Below the pieces are notes generated by a model that made no database searches, was not told the origin of the DNA, and saw nothing but the letters and a program-made list of their open reading frames with translations. The position numbers were made by a program, and so were the translations under genes. Below are positions 33,168 through 43,900 of a stretch of 64,000 bases of DNA, in pieces. The DNA is from Primulina eburnea (Eukaryota > Streptophyta > Magnoliopsida > Lamiales > Gesneriaceae), in assembly GCF_022965805.1 (NCBI RefSeq), contig NC_133109.1:6487869-6551868 (forward strand), read 5' to 3'. Numbering within the stretch: the stretch's first letter is position 1; every line of letters starts with the position of its first letter.

Positions 33168-34832
33168 GGGTTTTTATTAAAAATAATTTAATTTTTAAAA
33201 TTAATTTCAAAAATACTTTAAAAAAAAAACGTTTGCAAAACTACCTCAATCCGCGCTTACGAAACGCGGACGCTGCTCACGTGGCGCAGCGTCCGTGCTT
33301 CGTAAGTGCGGACGCTGCAAACGTGGAGCAGCGTCCGTGCTTACGAAGCACGGATGGTGCTTGCGACGGAATTTAGCGACGGAATATATATATACCCGTC
33401 GCTAAAATTGAATCCGCGACGGTTCTAAAACACCGTCGCTAAATATGAATCGGCGACGTTTTACGTTGCGACGGTTTTAAACCGTCGCTAATTGTAGCGA
33501 CGGATAAAACCGTCGCTAAGTTTAGAGTTCGAAATTTCATACGTTGCACGCTAATAATATTATTAACAGCACTGCGAAAAACCATTTTTGTTGTAGTGAA
33601 GACATTGAAAAAAAAAACAGACAAAATTAATCACGAAATAAGTTTTTTCAGGAACTTCTACTATTCAACCTGGTTTTTTCAGTGAGTCGGGGATGACTGT
33701 CTAGGCTGATATATTGAATACAAAATCTCGCGATATAACAGTAAAATCTTGTGATATAATAGTAAAATCTCGTGATATAATAATTATAAATATCGTTCTA
33801 ATAATATATTGGTGCTATATTTAATATTATTCATAAAAAAATAGACTATAATTTATAAGTCAGCAGGATTTTCACACTCCGTCTTTGTCGAAAATCCTGC
33901 TGCCTAAACAAACCAAAGTCAGTCATCTCTGACTCACTGAAAAAACCAGGTTGAATAGTAGAAGTTAGGGGTGGGAAAAAATACCGAAATACAGAAATAT
34001 CGTGTCGAAAAAAATACCGAACTTACCGAAAAATCGGGATACCGAAAATTTCGGATTTTCGTTATCGGTATCGGTACAAAATATTTTTTTTCAGTATTTC
34101 GATATATACTGAAATACCGAAAATAATTTTTTATTATTATTATTTTTTAAATTTAAGTTCGGTATACCGAAAAAATGTCTGTATAGCGAAAAATTTTCGA
34201 TATACCGGCATTTTTTCGGTATTTTGACAAAATTTTCGGTGTCGGTACGGTACCGGTATGAACTTTTTTCATACTGAAAATTCGGTATACCGCAGTATCG
34301 GTATCGGTATGGAAAAATTCTATACCGATATTTTCTGTACAGTATACGGTACTGTAGTACGGTATACCCCGTACTGTACCAACCCCTAGTAAAAGTATCT
34401 GAAAAAACTTATTTCGTGATTAATTTTTGTCTTTTTTTTTCAATATCTTCACTACAACAAAAATGGTTTTTCGCAGTGCGCACATTGCATGCTGCAAAGA
34501 TGCAAGCCGTTGGAAGTTCGAGGTTATCTGCGGTGTACATTAGCGACGGTTTTATCCATCGCTACAATTAGCGACGGTTTAAAACCGTCGCAACGTAAAC
34601 CGTCGCCGATTCATATTTAGCGACGGTGTTTTAGAACCGTCGCGGATTCAATTTTAGCGACGGGTCTATATATATTCCGTCGCTAAATTCCGTCGCAAGC
34701 ACACGTGGAGCAGCGTCCGCGCTTCGTGCGTCCGCGCTTCGTAAGCGCGGATTGAGGTAGTTTTGCTAACGTTTTTTTTTAAAGTATTTTTTAAATTAAT
34801 TTTAAAAATTAAATTATTTTTAATAAAAACCC
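33168..34832. repeat. Large inverted repeat with CACTA-type ends in both arms
   Basis: The left arm 33168-33700 is the inverted complement of the right arm 33919-34832, apart from a hAT MITE (33966-34388) in the right arm and a short extra piece after 34480. Each arm contains the outer block gtttttattaaaaataattt, a GC-rich cgcggacgctgc block, several gcgacggttttaaaccgtcgc palindromes, and the element end ttttgttgtagtg (33598) or its complement cactacaacaaaa (34452). Arm similarity is high by eye. The 218-bp centre (33701-33918) carries a small hairpin with arms cagcaggattttc/gaaaatcctgctg (33861-33902). Confidence 0.82.
33966..34388. mobile_element. hAT-type MITE inserted in the right arm of the inverted repeat
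   Basis: The ends are TAGGGGTGGG and CCAACCCCTA, flanked by an 8-bp target duplication with one mismatch (gtagaagt 33958-33965, gtaaaagt 34389-34396). The left arm of the inverted repeat lacks it and shows the empty site. The interior is simple sequence of the taccgaaa / tcggtatcgg kind. No coding. Confidence 0.82.
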
Positions 34833-35363
34833 TGATAAAGTAGAATCTAAAATAGTTTTTTTTAATGTAAAATATAATTCAAATCATATAAAAATAAAAT
34901 TAGATAAAAAAATAATCAAAATTCAAATTCAATTTCATAAATTTTAGCATGCTTGGGGTACAATAATACTCTTATAATAAAATGATATTTGCTAAATTTA
35001 GTACATTGTTTTATTGTGTTTCATCGTTCATGAGTTCTCATTTTCGTGACTGATTTGAAGAGTATTTAAGATGTTTTTTTTGGTAGGAAGAAAGATTTTG
35101 AATGAGAGTTGGGAGATAGTGAATGAATGTTTTTTCAGTGTGTTGTTTGAGTGTGTTGTTTATGTATTATTATAATTGTATTGTCAAATACTATTACTAG
35201 AGGTTTAGGTGGGAGGATTTAATGAGGGTTTTGACAAAAAAAAATTTATTTTAAATAGCGATTTTTTTAAAAAGTGAGATAAAAACGACTTGATCTCCCT
35301 ATATTAAGTTTATTACTTTTTTCTTTGGGTTTTCCTATGTTAAAATATATATAGAGCCTTTTT

Positions 35364-35366
<3 letters not shown>
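34833..35366. other. AT-rich intergenic stretch
   Basis: No gene or clear element seen. Confidence 0.3.

Positions 35367-35429
<63 letters not shown>
35367..35429. repeat. (TA)n microsatellite
   Basis: An uninterrupted run of about 30 TA units. Confidence 0.95.
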
Positions 35430-35431
<2 letters not shown>

Positions 35432-35876
35432 ATATCGTTATCGTATCATCACTACACATTTCGGCAAATATATTAATTTTTTTGGGCTTCCCTAAATTTG
35501 GTATGCATGGACGAAATTAACTTAATTTAAATTTTTAAAAAGAAAATTATCTTAGATTTTTCTTATGAAATCTCGAGATTATTGAAGTGTTTCCACGCGC
35601 GTTGCACGCACATTCAATTAATTATATGTATTTTACTTAATTTTATGTCGACAACTCGTTTAATCTGGAACCTGTTTTGGATTAGGCTGAGCTGAGGATT
35701 TCTTGAATCGCCAGGAGGCGTGCCTACCCACATATTGGCTTGCAGTTGACGGGTTTTGGGCGGCCGACCTGACCTGACCGGACCCGATTTGCCTGCTGGA
35801 CAAGCTCTGTCGAGAGATTAGCTCCGATCGAGAATCGTTTATGGTTGCTAATTAAATCATGAGTTACACTTTTACC
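35430..35876. other. Intergenic stretch
   Basis: Contains a short GC-richer piece around 35690-35800 without a reading frame I recognise. Confidence 0.3.
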
Positions 35877-36598
35877 ATGTGTTTGAATTTGGAATTGAAA
35901 ATACCATTTTAATGTTTGGAAATATGAAATGTCAAAATGAGATTGATATTTTGGAGAATTTGATTAGATTTGATTTAACTATGTGAAATATTTGCAAAAT
36001 AGGTAAGATTTCATTGGATTTCATTTAACTTGGGTCATAAAAAGAAATAAAAGTATTTTTATTAATAAATTGTTATAACTTTCTCATAAAATTTAAACGT
36101 TCTCTCATAAAATTTAAACGTTCTTCTTAAATTTTATATATTACCATTTATCCATAAAAACATATTGTCAATTCACAAACATTCATATCATATAATTTTT
36201 TGAGTAAATTATTTCAAAATCAATTTTAAATATTTTTATATTAAAAAATTATTCTATAAATAAGACATTTTTATTAAAAAAATTGTTGTTTTAATATTTA
36301 TCAAAATTTGAAAAAAAAAATTTACTGATAAAGTTTATAATTTTTGCATTTATTAACAAAATTGTCTAATTAAAAATATTTTTATATGTTCGAAAATATA
36401 TTTTTTCTTTGATAAAAAAAGAAATATTTAAATAATTATCATTATAAACAAATCATTTTAATAAATAGCCACACAATATTTTTTAATATAAAATAAATTA
36501 CTTTTAATGTTAAAACAAATTCCAAATAACATTTAATTTTTTACCAAACACCCAAATAGAAATCCAAATCCAAGTTTTTACTTGTCCAAACATACTCT
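35877..36598. mobile_element. Possible MITE with imperfect terminal inverted repeats
   Basis: The left end accatgtgtttgaatttgga pairs imperfectly with the complement of the right end (gtccaaacatactct, 36582-36597). The AT-rich interior has no coding. The ends are too diverged to assign a superfamily. Confidence 0.4.
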
Positions 36599-36631
36599 CA
36601 GTAATGCAATTGACCTAACATTTTTTAATGT

Positions 36632-36808
36632 GCAAAAACTTGTGTGAGACGATATCGCGAATCGTATTTGTGAGACAAATCACTTATTTGAGTCATCTAT
36701 GAAAAATATTACTTTTTATGCTAAAAGTATTACTTTTTATCGTGAATATGGGTAGGGTTGACCCGTCTCACATATTATGATCTGTGAGACGGTGAGACCG
36801 TCTCTTTT
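36632..36808 (+). mobile_element. GTGAGACGGTCTCAC-type short element, copy 1
   Basis: Begins gcaaaaacttgtgtgagac and contains the conserved core ttactttttatgctaaaag and gaatatgggtagggttgac. It ends with a gagacggtgagaccgtctc palindrome. Same family as the copies at 37921, 38930, 46033, 47802, 51801 and 56176. Confidence 0.8.
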
Positions 36809-37407
36809 CAATGTATATTTTATTTTAAACATCTTTATTAACTTAATTACTTCGATACATTTTTTTCACAATAAGTTAAATTTATATACACACACATATA
36901 TAATATATTGATAATTATTGCTTTGTCTCGAAGATATATTTCGTATAATTTAAAATAAAACAACATTTTTCATAACACACAAAAAATGTAGGGTTGAGCG
37001 AGACAGCGAATGAGTGTGACGTCAAAAAAAAAAAGAAAAAAAGAAGACAATTAGGGTTTGGTCCCTCACGGACTCACGCGCTGTCCGAAGGCGCATACCA
37101 TTCCAAAAACAAGAAAATTAAATTGGATACTTGTCAACTACTCCACATTCTTGGCTGCTAAGCAAGTACAAGTCTGACTTTTAACTAATTGTTGAAAAAA
37201 AAGGCTCAATTAAAATAAAAAAATAAAAAATTAATTGGCATGAGATCTAGTTGAGATGCATGTACCCAACTAAAATAAAATAATAATTTTATATTTGAAA
37301 TTGAAGGATGCCTTTGAATATCAGTTATTTTAAATTTTTTGAATTGTTTAGATGAATTTCAAACAATTAGTTTTAACAATGAAAATATGATATTTCATTC
37401 TCTAATA
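36809..37407. other. AT-rich intergenic stretch
   Basis: Nothing recognised, apart from a short purine-rich run near 37030. Confidence 0.3.
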
Positions 37408-37910
37408 GGGAGTGTTTGGTAGGAATGATAAGGTGGGTTTGTTTGGTACGAGTGATTATTTAACAAAGTCAATCTTGTCTATGAATGATTATGTTATATT
37501 AATTGGGATAAAATAATCACTCGTCATCTTCTAGGATTATTTATCCTACTCTTAATCCATCATATTTTTTCAATTTTACCATTCTCCTAAATCCAAACTC
37601 ACCACCACTTCCCTCCATGGACCGCCGACCACTGTCGTCCGTCGTCCGACGCCACCAATCACCCCCTCTGACAATCGCCGATCACCGCCGGCCGCCGCCA
37701 ACCACCCCCTCCTCCTACCGTTGCTGTAGTCGGCGGCAATCAGACCACCGGCCAACCACCACAGCCAAAAAAATGGAAGGGTAATTTCGTCAATTTATCA
37801 AAAGATTATTATTTATCTCATTCTTAAACATCATACCAAACATAATATTATTTTATCATTATCTACTTCAATCATTTTGTAATCATATCATTCAAACTAA
37901 ACATAGCCTA
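37408..37910. mobile_element. MITE with GC-rich interior
   Basis: The left end ggagtgtttggtaggaatga matches the complement of the right end (tcattcaaactaaacatagcc, about 37888-37908) with few mismatches. A second inner inverted block has gtttggtacgagtgattatt against aaagattattatt...cataccaaac. The interior 37615-37770 is rich in ccgccg/ccgacc codon-like sequence without an open gene. Confidence 0.6.
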
Positions 37911-37920
37911 TAAGTTTTAG

Positions 37921-38100
37921 AATGAGTCTCATGTGAAACCGTCTCACGGATCTTAATCTGTGATACGGGTCAACCTTACTCATATTCACAATAAAAAGTA
38001 ATACTCTTAGCATAAAAAGTAATACTTTTTCATGGTGACCCAAATAAGAGATCTGTCTCACAAATACGACCCGTGAGACCTTCTCACACAAGTTTTTGCC
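37921..38100 (-). mobile_element. GTGAGACGGTCTCAC-type short element, copy 2
   Basis: Reverse orientation; ends acaagtttttgcc at 38100, the complement of ggcaaaaacttgt. The open frame 37897-38091 lies across it and is not a gene. Confidence 0.82.
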
Positions 38101-38327
38101 TAAGTTTTATTTCATTCAAAAATTATAATAATAGTGTTAAGTCTACAGACTTTTATAAATATATATAGTTTTGATATTATAGACACCAACCATGCACATA
38201 TTCGTGTCATCTGCTGATGTGACACTCATATAATAGATTAAATTTTTGATATATTTCATCATGTGCACTAGGTGATTGTCATTTCAACAGTGTACACAAT
38301 GATGAACACTATTGCTCGACTATATCG

Positions 38328-38341
38328 ACACACACACACAC

Positions 38342-38420
<79 letters not shown>
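38328..38420. repeat. Compound (CA)n(TA)n microsatellite
   Basis: About seven CA units followed by about 38 TA units. The 'IYIYIY' frame 38268-38507 on the minus strand is its translation and is not a gene. Confidence 0.95.
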
Positions 38421-38422
<2 letters not shown>

Positions 38423-38929
38423 GAATGTATACGTGCGATGCACGCAGATAACTAATAATGAAATATATAATAATGAAATTTAGATAATGTTTAAAATCGA
38501 ATAACATATTGTTTATGAGTACTTATCAATCTAAATATATATAAAATACAAAAAATGAAAGTATATTATGACAATAAATCATATATATTCATTCACTTAT
38601 TCATTCACTTATTCATATGACACTTTCAATCCACATGATTATAATATAATAACAGCTCTCTCAAATTAGAAAATATATTTTCCATCCAAATATAATTCAC
38701 AATGGAAAAATAATAAAAATAACATAATAGTGAATTTTATCAAAAACAAAATCATGATGTACTTAAATGGAGTAAAAATAGACAAAATATTGTCAAATAA
38801 AATTCTCTTAATTAACTAAATTATCATAATAATGTTAAAATAAAACCACTAAACATTTATTAAATTAAATATCAATTGTGATTTTGCTAAATAAAATAGA
38901 TATATAAATAAGATAACATACAAAATTTT
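38421..38929. other. AT-rich intergenic stretch
   Basis: No feature recognised. Confidence 0.3.
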
Positions 38930-39063
38930 CTGAGACGGCCTCCCGAGTCATTTTGTAATATGAATCTCCTATTTGATTCACTAATGAAAAAATATTATTT
39001 TTTGTGATAAAAATATTAATTATTACTGTAAATACGGATAGAGTTGACTCATTTCACGGAAAA
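38930..39063 (+). mobile_element. GTGAGACGGTCTCAC-type short element, copy 3, degenerate
   Basis: tgagacggcctcccgagtca at the start, then diverged versions of the family's central blocks; the right end is lost. Confidence 0.6.
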
Positions 39064-39240
39064 CACATTATGAACATTGATCCTAAATTTGCAAATGCGT
39101 GTAGACACATTATGATTTAAATTTTCTATTCATATAATATTTCCAATAAAGTTAAATAAAAATAATAAGCACAAAAACACCCGCAAACATTAAAAAATAT
39201 ATATAAGAAAAAAATAGTGTCACAAAAACAAATGATATAT

Positions 39241-39450
39241 TTAAGGGGAAGTTATTGAAAAATCCCCAATAAAAAAATTTCTTTGGCTTCACTCCCTACC
39301 CACAAAATTGCGGTACTATGTCATACAAAATGTGGTACACTTCATGTGGAAATGTGGTACACTTCATGTGGAAATGTGGTACTAAAAAAGTACCTAGGGA
39401 CTGAACACAAAAAAAAATGACGGCTGGGGACTGAACCCAAATTTCCCGTA
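39241..39450. repeat. Repeat with a duplicated 22-bp unit
   Basis: The unit gtggtacacttcatgtggaa + at occurs twice in tandem (about 39333-39376) and partly a third time. It is flanked by cttcactccc / gggactgaac sequence that looks like a dispersed plant repeat; that recognition is from memory. Confidence 0.5.
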
Positions 39451-40401
39451 TATTTAAATAAAAAAATATGATGCTTCTTATTTCATATTTAAAAATCAAT
39501 TTGTTATAAAAGTGATATATTTATATGTAAAATAAAAGAAAAGATAAGATAACAACAAAAAATATTCATTAGCAACCATAAAAAAATCAACACATTTTAT
39601 CAACCAATTTTAGTAGCAACAAAGAAAAATCATTGGTAAATTGATGAATTCAACACGTATTAATGTCCAAAGTCATTTAAGATATACAATGAATTACCAA
39701 AAGAACTAATTAAAAAAATCATTGATTTAATTTGCTAACTTAAATGAATAATGGTATATTAGAAAATTCACAATTAAAAGTCATATATATATATATATAT
39801 ATATATATTGATTAAAGACTTTGACATTTTGAGTTTTTTTAATACAAAAATTACTCTTATTCTCATCAGACTAAATGATATATGTTTTATGTTACTATCG
39901 TTAAAAAACAATTTTTTTTATAAAAGTTAAAGTTGATCAAAGACAAGGGAGGGGAAGTCATGAATTTTGACCATTTTTTAATACAACATGTAGACTAAAT
40001 GATCCTTGACACATTTTATCCTAACGAGCATGCTTTTCAAGACAAATAACAATTGTTGGCTTATTATCTTCTTTGTAGAATCTTCCTTTTGAATTCAAAA
40101 AAAAAAATTAAAAAAAAAAAATTTCTTGCACTCTTCGCGAACATGTAAATATTTTACAATGGCTCCATTTCTTACAAATCTCGAGTACAAGGTTATTCTC
40201 TTGTTTGGTAGCATGGTTCCACAGGTGAGTATGGGTCCGGATAACACGTCATGCGTGACGAATGTGGAGCGCTTATAAAGGTAATGGAGGGAGCGCATCA
40301 CATGCTCTCACCTAGAAAAGTACAAGATCCTTTCTTGCCTATTATAGCTGGCCAAACCCCAAGACAGACAATTATCTTATTACATGAGAGATCTCCTGAC
40401 A
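39451..40401. other. AT-rich upstream region of the ABCB gene
   Basis: Contains an (AT)n run at 39783-39809 and otherwise no gene. The minus frame 40095-40301 has no recognisable product. Confidence 0.35.
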
Positions 40402-40407
40402 TATAAA
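40402..40407 (+). promoter_or_regulatory. Candidate TATA box of the ABCB gene
   Basis: tataaa within gacatataaagctagc, about 550 bp before the start codon. A 5' leader with an intron (possible donor ctttg/gtatga near 40555, acceptor ctgcag near 40824) would explain the distance. Inference only. Confidence 0.4.
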
Positions 40408-40955
40408 GCTAGCTTTTTTGACCAGACATGATCTTGGGCACCACGGAAGTGCTTCTGCTGCTTCCCCGTAGTTGCGGGAGGACTAATATATATGCCAGCT
40501 TGAGACCCATTTCTTTGTATTGAGGTTTCAGCTTGCTCTCACGGGGCTGACTTTGGTATGATCTTTCGTGGGTTTTCATGCTTGGCTTATTTTATCTGTT
40601 GCACTTTGGGACAGATCAAGATTTGGGTTTTCTGGATCGCTGTTTTTCCTTTTATGATCTTATTTTCTTGTTGGGTTGGTAGAAGTTTACGTATTCCGGT
40701 TTCTGGGTGGGTATATTAAATAGGAAGTACTTATTGTGGATATATGCCTGTTTTGGTTGGGGTTTTAGTTTTATGTATTATTCATAATATTGATATTTAA
40801 CTATTATTCGATCCTCAGCTGCAGTTTTGGTTGGACTCACGAAACTGGTACATTATACTCTATCCATATAGATAGTGTTGGTGAGAAGTTGAAAAAGCTT
40901 GAAGTTTACTGTACTTTACGAAAAGCCAGAAGGGTTTGGGTAACAATAGTACAAA

Positions 40956-43900
40956 ATGGAAACTGAGGCGGATGCATTTGGAAACAACAACGCTTTGGAA
41001 ACGAAGACCCAGGAAAGGTCTGGTGTGGGTGAAAGCAAAGAGGACTTGAAAAATGCCAAGAAAAAGGAGGAGACTGCCAACAGTGTGCCTTTTTACAAGC
41101 TATTCGCCTTTGCTGATTCTACTGATAAATTTTTAATGATAGCTGGTTCGATTGGTGCCATTGGAAATGGGCTATGCCTCCCTCTCATGACAATCCTTTT
41201 TGGGGAGTTGATTGATTCGTTCGGGGAAAACACGACCTCGGACACCGTTTCCGTTGTTTCAAAGGTTAGTTCTTTTCTCGGTAGCCGTAATATGGAAACT
41301 AATACATATGTTCCCTCATGTGTTATGAACTACGATCGTATTGTACATCTGTAGGTAGCGCTAAAGTTTGTGTATTTGGCTGTGGGATGTGGTGCAGCGG
41401 CGTTTCTTCGTAAGTATAACCCCGATCAGTCTGAGATTATAAGTTTACTCCTTGAAGAACTTTTGCATAATTCTTATTCAACAACTGGTTTCACAGAGGT
41501 GGCATGCTGGATGATCACCGGCGAAAAGCAGGCCGCACGAATTAGGAATCTTTATCTGAAAACAATTTTGCAACAGGATGTTGCTTTCTTTGATAAGGAA
41601 GCAAATACAGGAGAAGTAGTGGGAAGAATGTCTGGTGACACTGTACTGATTCAAGATGCCATGGGTGAGAAGGTATTAATTATTCCTCACTCTGCTAATA
41701 TTTACTAAGTCAATCAGAGCATGTATATTAAGATCCCACTAACATCATGCTGCAGGTTGGAAAGTTTATACAGCTATTGGCGACGTTTTTGGGAGGCTTT
41801 GTGATTGCATTTATCAAAGGATGGCTTCTTACGCTGGTCCTGTTATCATCTATTCCTCCGCTGGTTCTATCAGGTGCACTCATGTCCATTGTCTTGTCCA
41901 GGATGTCATCTAGTGGCCAAAACGCATATGCTAAGGCTGCAGTTGTGGTTGAACAAACGATCGGCTCCATCAGAACGGTTAGTCACTTGCCTGTATGAAA
42001 CCGAAGTATATGACAAAATTTTCAGGTATAAGAACACTGATTCATATATATTTAGGTTGCCTCCTTTACCGGGGAAAAGCAAGCTGTGTCTGATTACGAC
42101 AAGTCCCTTGTGAAAGCATATCGGGCAGGTGTTCAAGAAGGGTGGGCAAGTGGATTTGGGCTTGGATCTGTTATGTTCATCATATTCTGCAGTTACGCTT
42201 TGGCAATTTGGTACGGTGGAAAGCTGATCTTGGATAAAGGTTATTCCGGTGGCGATGTGCTTAACGTGATAATTGCGGTGCTGACTGGTTCCATGTGAGT
42301 AAAGATTCCAAGGTTGATAATTTTCTTGATTTTGTTTTATACATGTATGAATATTTTTGTCTGTTTTATGTATTAGGTCTCTGGGACAAGCGTCTCCTTG
42401 CATGTCGGCATTCGCTGCAGGTCAAGCTGCTGCATTCAAGTTGTTTGAAACTATTAGTAGAAAACCAAAAATAGATGCGTATGACACCAAGGGAACAATA
42501 TTGGAAGATGTTCGGGGGGACATTGAATTAAGAGATGTTCATTTCAGTTATCCAGCTAGACCAAATGAGTCCATATTCGCAGGGTTCTCTCTGTTCATCC
42601 CTGGCGGCACAACAACGGCTTTGGTGGGACAGAGTGGGAGTGGGAAATCAACTGTTATTAGCTTGATAGAGAGATTTTATGACCCAGAAGCCGGTGAAGT
42701 TCGAATCGACGGAGTCAATCTTAAAGAGTTCCAGCTCAAGTGGATTAGGTCCAAGATTGGTCTTGTCAGCCAAGAACCTGCACTTTTCACGGCCAGCATT
42801 AGAGATAACATCGCATATGGGAAAGATGGTGCAACTACTGAGGAAATTAATGCCGCAGCAGAACTGGCAAACGCTTCTAAATTCATTGATAAATTGCCTC
42901 AGGTTCTTTTATAAGTTGATATATACATTCTTTGTTCTTCATTAATAAGTGTGTATTGAGAGCATAATGTTGGGCTGTAAATTTTTTTTTCAAGTCACTA
43001 CTTGACAAGAATAATGTTTGATTTCCGATAGGGACTCGACACCATGGTTGGTGAACAGTGGAACTCAGCTTTCCGGTGGACAGAAACAAAGGGTTGCCAT
43101 AGCCAGAGCAATTTTGAAAGATCCTCGAATTTTACTGTTGGACGAGGCAACAAGTGCGTTAGATTCAGAATCTGAGAGAGTCGTGCAAGAGGCATTAGAC
43201 AGAGTTATGGTAAACAGAACAACCATCATCGTTGCTCATCGTTTGAGCACGGTTAGGAATGCTCATATGATTGCAGTCATTCACCGAGGCCAAGTGGTTG
43301 AGAAAGGTAGACTATGCATTTATTTTTTCACTCATTTTCATTAATAACTTCAAAGTAGAATATGCTGTGAAAACTAACTGGTTTTTATTTCAGGCACGCA
43401 TACTGAACTGGTTCAGGATTCTGAAGGAGCATATTCGCAGCTCATACGGTTGCAGGAAGTAAATAAAGATTCAGAAAATGATGAAAAAGAAAAATCAGAT
43501 GTTGTCACTGATTCTGGCAAAATGTCAAGTCAAAAAATGTCATTCAAGCGCTCTATAAGTAAAGGGTCATCTGGAATAGGAACTAGCAGTCGTCGTAAGT
43601 CGTTGTCGATGACATTTGGTTTGCCTTCAGCTCTTGACACCGCTGAAACGACACTGGATGATGCAGATGTGGCTTCCCACAAAAAATCTGATAAGCCTCG
43701 AAAAGTCCCTATTCGGCGCCTTGCATATCTTAACAAACCAGAGTTACCCGTGCTTCTGGTGGGAACTATATTTGCTGTCATTAATGGTGCAATACTACCT
43801 CTTTTTGGCATATTAATTTCCGAAGTTATCAAAGCATTTTTTGAGACACCACACAAGTTACGCAAGGATTCAAAATTTTGGGCCTTAATGTTTGTGGTCC

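Noticed and set aside
38268..38507. 79-codon IYIYIY frame
   Set aside because: Pure TA microsatellite translation.
41906..42403. 165-codon minus-strand frame and other minus frames under the ABCB gene
   Set aside because: Antisense to exons and introns of a gene whose exon structure is fully accounted for.
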